A DNA stretch of 64,000 nt from NCBI GenBank assembly GCA_000934385.1, contig KN880526.1:1-64000 (forward strand), read 5' to 3'. Origin of the DNA: Cylindrobasidium torrendii FP15055 ss-10 (lineage: Eukaryota > Basidiomycota > Agaricomycetes > Agaricales > Physalacriaceae). Positions 1 through 10,374 of the stretch are shown in pieces. The notes under the pieces were generated by a model. The model was given only the letters and a program-made list of their open reading frames with translations. It searched no databases and was not told the DNA's origin. The position numbers and the translations under genes were made by a program. Position 1 is the stretch's first letter; every line of letters starts with the position of its first letter.

Positions 1-360
1 ACTGTAATCCGTTAGCCTAGGATTACGAGTTCAATATACCTTCGATGTTGAATAGCAAAGCAGTGGTGTGATTGCTCCACTAGTAGCCTCGTGCTACAGG
101 CGTAAGAACCGAGGGTCTTCGAATATACTCTCGAAGACGTGAGGGTCGCGTTTGTTAAGGTGCGAAATCCTGTCGGTGAGTACGCGCCGACACGGGGGAG
201 CTCTCGCTTCACACGATAGTAGATAGTGAAAAGAGTAAAATTAATACAATGAGGCGTTCGCATGTACAAAGATAGCTACGTAATAGTACAGAATATGGCA
301 ATGTCGATCAAAAGATTCAAGGTTTAGTGAGAGCACGAATCAAGTAAGTACCCTTTACAC
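1..360. other. Left edge, no gene resolved
   Basis: No reading frame here could be tied to a known family. The stretch should hold the 5' exons of the oxygenase gene that follows, because that family normally begins with about 60 more residues. There is a possible donor near 175 and a possible acceptor near 283, but the translated pieces do not resemble the family's usual N-terminus. Either the first exons lie here in a form I could not splice, or they are degenerate. Confidence 0.4.
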
Positions 361-1690
361 CTACCACTTTGCGCACCTTCCTGAATCAGTTAGGGAGAAG
401 TATACGGATGAAGAGAGCAGTTACAGGTGCTATAGCAATTCTTAATTTGCTTGGTCCAATGGTCTAATGAGTTTTCGAAGCTTTGGATGGTCTCATGGCA
501 AGGTTGGTTTATGCCCTGTCCTCAGCCTCTCGCCATACTGAAATGGTGTAGGAAATCATGAATGGAAAACCTGGTATGCAAATATGACATGCATGTGTAC
601 TTACACCGACATTTTGCAGACACCATGAAGGGATCCTACTATGCCAATCCCATCATAGACACGCCCGCGGTCGACAGAGAACTGAGGAGCGAGTGGAAAG
701 AGTACTATCGTGCAAACATTTGTGAGTACTCTGGGGGGCGCCATGATTGCGGCTGAACATAGGATAGGGCCTAAGCCAGACGAGCAGGGTGTCGAAGGTT
801 TTGAGCAAGCTTTCAAGGATCTCGGACAGTGAGTGCCTTTGTGGCCTTGTTTTAGACGTTGAATCCATGATTTTTCTAGCTTTATCTTCAATGTCGGATG
901 CGCTCTTGCTACTGCTTGCCAGCCTTTTGGTACGTCTTGCACATAATTTACAGGTTTAACCTAATCCTAACAGCGTTGGGAAAATTCACCGACGCTAACA
1001 TGTCGCTATCCGAGATGATTAGCGTGTCCCAAACTATGAAAGCACGTCTTCTACACTATTTCCCACCCTCAAGGGATGCTCCTCTTCCAAGAGAAGACGA
1101 ACCTGTCGACAGTTGGTGTGGTTTCCACTTGGATCACTCGATGTTGACGGGCCTCTGCTCGGTACGTCTGCGCAGGACTTGAGCTTTACCAACGCAGCCA
1201 TAATTGACAAATGTATAGGCAATGTATCTTCGCGAACCGGACACCCCCTCTGACGAGCCAGAGGTTGTTCCTTCGCCTTCACCGACCTCTGGATTGTACA
1301 TCAGAAATCGCGGCGGCGACCTCGTCAAGGTGTCCATCCCTGAAGGTATAAATTGGAGAAGGCTATGTTTGTATGCATATAATCTCAGACCCCTCCAGAC
1401 GCCCTTGCATTCCAAACCGGCGAGGCTCTTCAGCTCGCAACTGGGGGCAAGCTGCGTGCCACACCTCACTGGTATGCCAGTTACTATTCCGCTCTGTGCA
1501 ACTACTTGACTGAGGGATTCTGCACAGCGTCCGTGTTGGGCCCGGTGCGTCTGAAGATATCTACAAGATATCGAGAGAGACGTTTGCCTTCTTTATGCAG
1601 CCAGACACTCACCAACACTTGTCTCCGGAGGTCACGTTTGGTCAGTTCAGCAAGGGTGTATTCACAGACCATTATGGAGAGAAGTTATAG
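361..1690 (+). CDS. 2OG-Fe(II) oxygenase-like (isopenicillin N synthase type), 5' end unresolved
   Basis: Probable non-haem iron, 2-oxoglutarate-dependent dioxygenase of a clavaminate/isopenicillin-N-synthase-like fungal group; the substrate is unknown. Splicing joins exons ending near 426, then 472-502, 552-573, 620-721, 768-828 and further short exons to the stop at 1690. The joined protein shows LPESVREKY, SFGWSHGKE and GKPDTMKGSYY, then the iron-binding HxD in WCGFHLDHS, a GLYIRNRGGDLVKV strand, and a distal His in LRATPH followed by RETFAFFMQPD. The order matches the double-stranded beta-helix core. The first codon shown is only the first recognisable one, because the usual N-terminal segment was not found upstream. 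It could be a pseudogene with a damaged 5' end. The family call is firm; the gene model is not. Confidence 0.72.
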
Positions 1691-1960
1691 TCGATTCAGG
1701 CGGTCGTGACAATAATATGAGATTGGAAACTCACATATGCATGTCATTTGCACATATGTAATCCGTCAGGAGACCGTGAGAGTATCCAATGGCTCTCAAC
1801 AGTCGGATAAGTGTACGCCACTGAGTGCTCTTCAGCCGATCGCGTGCAAGTAGTGATTGTCACCACGTGTCCGTTTCCATTAGCTTGCTTTCCGTTTGAA
1901 CCTCCAGAATTACCTTTTCACGGCACCGTTCTCTTTCTACATTATCATACACCCAAAATT

Positions 1961-2417
1961 ATGGCCCAAATCACCTCTGAAGAGGCTGTCGACTCTCCGA
2001 CTGTGCAGGAAGAAGAGCTCGAAGAAGAGGAAATCCAGCCCTCTCCTCGGGGAATGTCACCCTTGAGAAAGGCTATCCTGATTTTCTTCATTGGAATCGC
2101 ACTTGCCGTTGTCTACGGAAAATACAAGGCAAATGCAGAGGCGCGTGCGAACCGTGTGGTATACGCCAAAAGGTGGGTAACATTTCCATCCTCTGCGACG
2201 ACTACGTGGTTGGATAGCGGCCTTTCTCCTTGTGTTTAGGTACTCGGAAGAATTCAAATACAGACCGGCCGCCAGCCCTATCATTACCGAGACGCTGAAG
2301 GGAGGAGGCACGAAGCTGAGGGGAGCGCAACCCCTTCCATCGCCAACGAAGACCGAGGAGCCCAAGCCGAGGAGAAAGAGACGGTCTAAAAAGTCCAAGA
2401 AGGGTGGAAGGAAATAG
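1961..2417 (+). CDS. Small single-pass membrane protein with acidic N-terminus and basic tail
   Basis: I do not recognise a family. Two exons (1961-2172 and 2240-2417) joined by a 67-nt GT-AG intron give 129 residues. An acidic N-terminus rich in Glu (about residues 6-27) is followed by one hydrophobic span (about residues 39-54, ILIFFIGIALAVVYGKY). After it comes a soluble region ending in a strongly basic run of Lys and Arg (about the last 25 residues). The charge pattern, with acidic residues before the span and a polybasic end, suggests an organelle or ER membrane protein whose tail touches nucleic acid or acidic lipid, but that is inference. It lies about 270 bp upstream of the carboxypeptidase gene on the same strand. 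Confidence 0.6.
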
Positions 2418-2687
2418 TGTGTAACAATACTCGCAAGTTCAAAAGCATTCGCTTATTACTTTCTAGGATGGAACTCGGGTTTTGCGTGCGTCGCTACGGG
2501 TGTGGATATGCTTGGATAGCTGCTTGCCGCCCTTGCGGGTGCAAACTCTGGCGGATGGAGACTTGTTTATAGCATAAAATTCAAATAATAGTTCGCCACT
2601 GTTTGCCGAGGCCAATTCTTCCGCCGGCATATGTACTGTAATCGCGTCGCACTGAGGTCACTGTGCTCTATGTTCCCTCCTACCTCC

Positions 2688-4824
2688 ATGTCTTCCAAAG
2701 GCTCTGTTGCGCCTTTCCAGTTGGGAAACGAGACCAAGCCCCGGAGCCGCTTCGGACGCTATGTGGCAGCAGCCTTACTATTGGCTGGCTCTGCAGTCTG
2801 GACGCTGTCACAGTTCGACGCGCCTGTAGAATATCTGCATTCGGCCAAGGCTGCTGCAGGACTCGTCCACATCTCGCTTGAGGACAGATGCCCTCAGTCT
2901 TCTCCCTTGATTCCTGCAGGAAACAAAGAGACATGGGATGACATTCGCGACCTCGTTGGCTCCGACAACTTCAAGACCAAAGCCATCGACTGGTTGGCTG
3001 GGGCCGTCAAGATCCCGTAGGCTACGTCCAACATCGGTCCACTTGGACTAACATTGCCCTTAGAACTCAATCCTACGATGGCATGGCTGCGCCTGGCGCT
3101 GACGCTCGGTGGGAAATATTTGGCGAGTTTCACGCTTATCTGGCGGAGGCATTCCCACTTGTGTAAGCACAAGTCCACAAGTCTGTTGCCCTGCCGCCCT
3201 CTTATTTTGCTCAAGCTACAAGTCGCTTTCGGTAAAGAAGGTCAACACATATGGGCTTCTGTTCGAATGGACTGGCAAAGATACATCCCTGAAGCCTATT
3301 CTCCTTGCAGGCCATCAAGGTAATAAACACTCTCCTGACCCGTGCAAGCTATCTGACTTTCTTCAGATGTCGTTCCGGTGCATCCAAATACAGTCAAGGA
3401 GTGGACTCACCCGCCATTCTCGGGCCACTTTGACGGCACATCCATTTGGGGCCGCGGTTCGGCAGATGACAAGTGTGGCTTGGTTGGAATCTTGTGCGCC
3501 AAAAGCCTTTCCTCTGTATGTATTGGTTGCTAACTTTATTAGGATCACCGTCGAGTCTCTCCTCGAGAAGGGCTTCCAGCCAACGCGCTCCGTCGTTCTG
3601 TCATTTGGTTTCGACGAAGAAGTGAGCGGCCCGCAGGGCGCACAGGAGCTGGCCAAGGAACTCAAGGCCTCTTATGGCGAAGATGCGTTTGCTCTGATTG
3701 TCGATGAGGGAAGTGGTTATGTCGACACCTACGGTACTCCTCTAGCCACGCCCGGCATCGGTGAGAAGGGCTACATCGACACTCGTGTCGAGATTGCCGC
3801 TCCAGGTGGACATTCAAGTGTGCCCCCACCCCATACATCCATTGGCATGCTCGCCGCACTGCTAGTCGAGATGGAAAACAACCCCTTTGAGCTCAAATTA
3901 GTGAGTAGTCGCGTCAACTTAAGGGAACTCTACTCACGTGAGCGCGTCAGAACAAGGACGACATTCTCTATGGCACTATCCAGTGCGCCGCTGCCTATGG
4001 GAAGTCTGTCCCTGAAGAACTCAAGGATGCTATCGAATGGTCTCTTTACTCTCAGAAAGGCATGCACGCTCTGGAGAAAATTATCTTCCAGGACAAGTTG
4101 ATGTCGAGTCTTGTTGGGACTACTCAGGCCATTGACCTCATCAACGGCGGCGTCAAGACCAACGCTCTCCCCGAACAAGCGTTCGCCATCGTCAATCACC
4201 GCGTATCTACTCTGAGCAATGTCGACGCCGTCAAGGCCCGCGATACCAATGTCCTCAAGCACCTCGCACAGAAATTCAACCTGACATACACCGCATTCGA
4301 TGAGCTTATTTCAACTGGTGCACCGGAGAAGACACTCGTTCTCAGCGAGGCGTTTGGGCATTCTCTGGAGCCTGCTCCATTGACCCCCACGTCCGGTGCG
4401 GAGTCTGCGGCTTACAAGCTGCTGTCGGGAACTATCAAAGCAACTTATAACGCTCACCATGGTGTCGACGGAGATAACAGTATTGCTGTTGCACCTGGAA
4501 TGATGACAGGCAACACTGGTGCGTTGCCTCGTCCTGTTAAAGGTTTCTGGCGTCTAACACTGCGGATTAGATACACGCTACTACTGGGATCTTTCGCCTC
4601 ATATTTTCCGCTACAATCACCAGGGTTCATTCGGAAAGCTCGACAAGGATGGAAAGATTGCTGGTGGCATCCATACCGTCAACGAACGTAAGTCACTGAT
4701 TTCTTGACACGATGAATTCCTCCAAGTTGACGTGCGACCCACAGACATTAAGGTGGACTCGTTCTTGGAGATGATCCTCTTCTTCACGACTCTGATCTTG
4801 AATGCTGACGAGGCCGACCTCTGA
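2688..4824 (+). CDS. Vacuolar carboxypeptidase S-like, M20 metallopeptidase
   Basis: Zinc-dependent M20 peptidase like yeast Cps1, which releases C-terminal residues from short peptides in the vacuole. Eight exons: 2688-3016, 3064-3162, 3216-3319, 3367-3493, 3543-3900, 3951-4518, 4571-4687, 4745-4824. Residues about 20-40 form a signal-anchor span, as expected for a type II vacuolar precursor. Metal and catalytic motifs are in order: GHQDVVPVHP (His ligand, Asp), WGRGSADDK (bridging Asp), FGFDEEVSG (catalytic Glu and Glu ligand), VDEGSG, a dimerisation-domain GGHSS, and a C-terminal HHGVDGDNS (His ligand). Length fits the family. Upstream in-frame ATGs at 2631 and 2670 exist; 2688 was chosen because the family starts just before the anchor. 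It converges on the P450 gene with only 74 bp between stop codons. Confidence 0.92.
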
Positions 4825-4898
4825 AAATTGCATATACTTCGACCAAATTGTACCGTAAATGAGACAGATGTGAATTTCGCAAGAAACTATCGTCCACA

Positions 4899-7138
4899 TC
4901 ATTGTTTGGTTAGGATTGGGGTCACCAACAGAGGCATCCCGTCGAGAGGCTCTTAGGTTATCTTTTAGGATGGACCTTGAATTCAAGAAAAAACTCATAC
5001 TCATCGTGATTGCTGAACCCGGTTGAGGCACTTGGCCGTCGTACGCTGGTTTGAAAACAAAGTTCGCTACCAACGATCTGGAGGTTTGTGAGCATCTAAG
5101 TCTTCAAGTCAATCACGGGGTGTGCATACGCCAGAACAGCCTTCATCTCAATCATGGCCATCGTCTTCCCTATACACCCGTGTAGGCCCGTGATGAAGGA
5201 TAACATGGAGAACTGTGGGTTGTACGCTTTCGGGAGATCCAACCAGCGCTCTGGGCGGAATCTGCGGACTGTCAGGTAGGAATGGTACGAGACGAGATGG
5301 CGACATACTGTTCGGCGTCTTCGCCCCAGACGGCCTTCCAAGTGTTTACTTGGTGAATCTGGTCGCGATCACGGTCAACGCAAGAGTGCATGCGCAGAAG
5401 GACAGACGCACGGGGATGATGGTAAGAGTATTCTTAGGTATGAGATGGCCTTCGACAAATAAGTCTTGCTTCGCCTTCCTGGTGGTCAGCGGCACGGGAG
5501 GCATAACACGCAGACTTTCCATTCTGGAAGAGGGTTACTAACTTCATATGTTTTTCGAACAAGGAAAAGTTACATGACACAGTCTAGCCATTTCATGTCC
5601 TTGAGCGTACGATAATCTGGTCGAGGATCGCTCGTCAAGGTAGGAGTGACTTCTGCGCGGAGACGGTTCTGTGCTTCTGGGTGCGAGGCTAATAACCAGA
5701 GCGTCTGGGATTCGAATAAGGTGACTAGCACTGGGGCTTGCATTAAGGACATACCCAAGATAAACCACTCGCTGTCGTTTCGTGCCCAGCTCCCAGAAAG
5801 GTGAGCTGAACTATCGTCAATCTCTGAGCGCGAGAGACGAAAGGCAAGCACGCACGACTTGGTCGACCATTGCCTCGTCTGTCATCGAGTACGTGCCGTC
5901 CTTGACCAGTTCTGCATGGCGTGCGCGAATGAGGATGCTCATGATATCCTTCTTGGTAGACAAATCGGAGGAGTGGATCGCAGACATCGCCAGCATACGC
6001 TCTGAAAGAATACGTTTGGAGATGGTTCGAATGGTGTGAGTGGATTCAACCAAGGTAGAAACAAGACGCGGCGCTGGGAATTGGTAAGGTTAGAGCCAGG
6101 TTTGAGGTGCCGCAGGTCATTGTACATACCTAATGCATTGAACAGCCAGCTATCACTGATCCAATTCGAGTTGAGCAACGCTGGCATTCCCGGGATGCTC
6201 ACTAGCCCTGCAAGCAGGACAAAGTTCCTTTCTAGCATGTTGTTTCAGCTCAAAGGCAAGTCAGTACTAAGGGGGTGCGAACATACCAGTCTGCAAAGAA
6301 AGTAGACGCTCATAGGTGGCCGCAAGCTCGTTGTGAGGGTTATGCAGAGAGTCGGCGGAGTATCCGAAAGCAGTCTCGCAGATGATATCCAGCGTCACTT
6401 TGCTGACTGCGCCGAATAAGAGCTCTGCACATAAATGAGACTGCAGTGGATGCGTACGCCATGGATACATTTCGACAACAGTGCCCCCTTTCTGGCAAGT
6501 GCTCTGGAGCAAGGCAACGAGGCTAGTGAAATACCCCGATAAGCATGTCCTATTGACAGAGTTATTATGAGAAAGCGCCTACTTTTCAATGGGCTCGTAG
6601 TACATGTCAGTCTCTAACGATGCAATGAGTTTCACAGGAAGAAGAGGAATTGTTGCCTCCTCACGAGCCGTCAAATTTCCCATCGAGAAAGCTGGGTTCA
6701 TGGCTCTCCTCATCGATTTGTGCTCGTCCCCAGTGACAGTGAGAAGACCATGTCCGGCAACAAGGCCAAGGATCTTTCGAACATAGTTTGGCTTGACTAT
6801 TTTAGTATGGACAAGTTCTGCAAGATGAACCAGCGCACCCTAGGAAAGTCAAGCCAGTCTTTGACGAGGACTGCGTGCAGGACTTCGGGGCTTAAAATGA
6901 GAAGGTTCTCCATACCAATGGGTCCAACAATCCGAACGATGGGACCGTATCGATGGACCCAGTTTCTGAAGTCATCTTCACGAGTTGGCGAGTTGATTGT
7001 GTTTGACTGTCCAACGAAGATATCGCGCAAGGGCGGTCCTGGAATGGATCGTAGCGGGGATAGGAAACGAGGATATATGATCAGTCGGTAAAGAATCCTA
7101 CAGAATAGGTATCCTGGAGTCAAATTGTTAGCCTTCAT
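4899..7138 (-). CDS. Cytochrome P450 monooxygenase
   Basis: Haem-thiolate monooxygenase; the substrate cannot be read from sequence. The minus-strand gene has many short introns. Joined exons show an N-terminal hydrophobic segment (LFCRILYRLII), the Pro hinge SIPGPPL, the I-helix oxygen motif LTFLGAGHETTASGL (5730-5800), an EQFRPERW block, and the haem loop FITGLHGCIGKTMA (near 5165-5200) with its Cys ligand. The C-terminus splices through two more introns to VFKPAYDGQVPQPG and ends with PLDGMPL and a stop at 4899. The haem exon seems to stop early if read straight through (stop near 5096), but a donor at gtatgcac removes that stop. The membrane anchor is short, so another 5' exon is possible. 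It is divergent from the SET-domain gene. Confidence 0.9.
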
Positions 7139-7577
7139 GGCGTCCTGGTGTGTCTGGTTTTACCGAGCAAAAGATACGCAATGTTGCGCGTTGACACCAT
7201 GGAATGCGCCCATCCGAGAGAAACTAGCATCCTTGATGAAGCAAGGGAGTATAAACCAGGTTGACGTTGAATCTCAGCCTTAAGTACAGTCCAATCGCGC
7301 AGTTCCTGTTAGTGATCTCAATACATTGAACATAGCGTGGGCCGAGCCACGGCCCACGGGTCAGGTATTCTAATATCATTTGTTCAGCTGACGAGTGAGC
7401 ACATAAGTAGTAGGAATACGATGTCTGGACATCAAAGCAACAATGGAAGGGTGAATTTAAGCTTGGGTATCCGGCCCGATCGCCGATAACCCATGTCGAT
7501 CACCATGAACATCATGCTCCCACTTACTTGTCTCTACATTCGACATTCCAGACCAAAAACCACCATATCCAGGAAGG
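7139..7577. promoter_or_regulatory. Divergent intergenic region, P450 / SET methyltransferase
   Basis: About 440 bp separate the two start codons, which face away from each other, so both promoters must lie here. I see no convincing TATA box and no coding pattern. Confidence 0.4.
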
Positions 7578-10144
7578 ATGTCCGAGGTTGGATACGACAC
7601 AGATGTCGAAGATACTGTCCATATGAGCGGTGCTGAATCTTCCGGGTCTGAAGACTTCGATGAACCCATGCAGGCGGGGGGCAGGGTACGCGCAACTGAG
7701 ATTGGTTTTGGCGGCAAGACTTATTACGAGGTGTGTGGCTAACTGAACCTACTATCAGCATCCTCATTCTTCAGATTGACCTTGATGATCCAGTGCAAGG
7801 GGCATCTCGCAGTACTTGGCAAAGGGGAAACGCACGAGGGATGATAGGGCCTAAGGCAGAATTCGACCGCGCACAGAAGGCCCTGCGGGAAGAAATGGCA
7901 AGAAAGTCCAGTACCATCACCCGACTGAAGGAGACTGTGGACCCAGTGATGGGGCGTACATCACTGCAGAGCCAAGCGTATGCGGAGAAGCTGGCACGGT
8001 ACCGCCCCACTCGGACCGTGAATGAAATCGACCGGGGCGAGGGTCCCTCGCGCCCTGGGCCTTCCAGGAAGCGCCCACGTACTGTCCGTACCCCATCGTC
8101 CTCTCCGCCTCCAACCCCACCGCCCCCGATTCGAGTTCGCAAAGAAATCAACCCGAGGCTCCTAGGAAGACAATCAGTACCCAGGACTGCCAACCATGCC
8201 CCCGTCGCACCTACGTTAGCCAGAGCGTCTACCGCACCTCAGCCAAGGACTACCTTGACAGAGCGCATTATCATTGACCTCGCCGACTCTTCGTCTGAAG
8301 TTGAAATACTGGATTCAGCTGATGAGATACAAATCCTCAATCCTCTCACTGTGGCACAGACTCTGGTGGCTAATAATGACATTATTCTTAATGGTCGCTT
8401 GAAGCGGAGCCCATCACCAGACTTCGAAATGCTAGACTGTCCACCCACGCCCCAGTCTACGAATGCATCAAACACAAACATCAATATGACAAATGTACTA
8501 CCAGATCCTGACATACCCATGGCCTCGAATGCATCGAGACCACCATCGCAACCAGCTACCGTGGTTCCTTCACCTACAAACGAGATGGACATTGATGATG
8601 ATGACGACGACGACGACCCAACGCTAGTCGAGGGCAATATTTTCGACAATGCTGATGAAGAGAAGCCTAAGATCATCCCAACATTCCGATTTGTGCAACA
8701 ACGGGAGCCTACTATCTTCGTCCTAGATTCTGACGACGAGAAGCCTCCCCGTCCGACAAAGTCCAAGGCCAATGTTGGTGGCGATGTCAGTGATTTTGAT
8801 GATGTCGAGGAAGAGTTTGAAATGTACGTTCCTCGTATTCCATTTGGCGCACCCTCTGGCTAAATATCTCGATTAGTAATGCGCTGAACCGTCAATGGAA
8901 CGAGAATGCCAGGGCATCGGGTGCAGCAAGTATAACCATCGATGCACGAGGTGTGAAGCACGCTCGTTTCCCTCTTCCTACTGGATTTGTCTATCTAGAG
9001 AATCGGTATGAACGGTGCGTTGTGTCTCAATTCTTTTTGGCGTCGCTCATATACGTAGACACGGGGTCCCTGCTCTAGAGGACAATAGCATACCTCAATG
9101 TAGCTGCCCTCGCCGATGTGAGCCACAGCAGTGTGCTTGTCAACTGGAACGCAGCAATCCGAAATCGCCGTTCGCAATTCTTTCAAAGACCAACCGCCGA
9201 GCTTTTGCTTATAATGCCGACGGGACCTTGAAGGCCTATGCCATTGCAAAATATCTGAGCCAAAACCGATGTGTGGTGGAATGTAGTCGCGTATGTGTTG
9301 CTACTTCTTGAAGGTTGTGTTCTGACTTTTGTAGTCATGCGATTGTTACAAGCAGGAAAGAGGTTGTGTGAACACCGTGGCTCAGCGTCGACGCTTTCCG
9401 TTGACTATCTACCATACGGGGGGACGAGGTTGGGGGGTCAAGACAGATAGTCGCATTGGCAAGAACTCTGCTCTTGGGGTCATGACTGGGTACGACGATC
9501 TTGGCTACCTCATGCATACATCAGACACTCATGAGCGCGGACAGTGAATTGATGTACGGGACTTGTGTTCCTTCTCTCTTTCTGATGCTAAGTTGTGGAT
9601 ACTAGCAAGCGCTCGGTCCCCGTAGCGTCCAAGGAATATCTGATCAATTTGGAATGGGACTATGACAATGAACATGGTCCTGCTGTACCTGACGATGAGA
9701 AGTACATGGTGGACTGCTTCAAATACGGTGAGTTCTTACCCTATCGGATTGTGCTTGATATACTTGGGTTGCTGATTGGTGCGCAGGCAACTGGGCACGG
9801 TTTATCAAGTATGTGGATGCTCTTCATCATGAGTGTATCATTCTAAAGTCTGTGATGCAGCCATTCCTGCGACCCTAATCTCGCCACCTACAACGTTATG
9901 TTTGACTGTCCTCCCAAGGTAGAGTTTGACATTCGCCTCTTTTCGTCGTTGTGCTGACATGACATCTCAGACAAGTCCTCCATACGCCGGGTTTTATGCA
10001 TTGAGGGAGATTGGTGAGGGCGAGGAGCTGACCTTTGATTACAATGGTGGGATTGACCCCAATGAAATCGAGGATCAGACAAGACTAGACGGTGCTATGC
10101 CCTGTTTATGTGGTGCTGTAAACTGTAGAAAACGGATTATATGA
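7578..10144 (+). CDS. SET-domain histone lysine methyltransferase (H3K9/Suv39-Clr4 type)
   Basis: Probably methylates histone H3 Lys9 in heterochromatin. Ten exons: 7578-7730, 7775-8823, 8877-9014, 9059-9290, 9335-9489, 9545-9553 (9 nt), 9606-9727, 9787-9808, 9861-9918, 9971-10144. The N-terminal half is long and disordered, with an Asp run (codons near 8592-8620) and acidic-flanked hydrophobic patches IIIDLADSS and IFVLDSDDE. A Cys-rich pre-SET follows (PQCSCPRRCEPQQCAC, then CDCYKQERGC). The SET core has RGWGVKT, RFINHSCDPNLATYN (cofactor pseudoknot) and ELTFDYNGG. The post-SET CLCGAVNCRK ends the protein. All three zinc/SET modules together favour H3K9 specificity over other SET classes. 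No chromodomain was seen, unlike Clr4. Reading straight through exon ends gives premature stops, so splicing is required. Confidence 0.88.
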
Positions 10145-10374
10145 ATACATGTATGTACTTGTTGGATGAATTTCAGCGCTGCATGTGAGGCCTTGAGCGC
10201 TAGCATGAGAGAAATGTATTCAAAAGAATGACAAGGATCGTGGGCGGCGAAGATCGTCGAAATAACACTGGGCAGAAATTAGCCACAGAATCACCATCAT
10301 GATGGCCTCTGTTGAGCTACTGCTGAAAGTGTTTCGGGCGTGCTCACAGGTTTCGACCACCACCATAGGCATCA

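Noticed and set aside
8239..8772. 177-residue minus-strand open frame opposite the SET gene
   Set aside because: Ser/Gly-rich mirror of the low-complexity Asp/Ser/Pro coding region on the plus strand.
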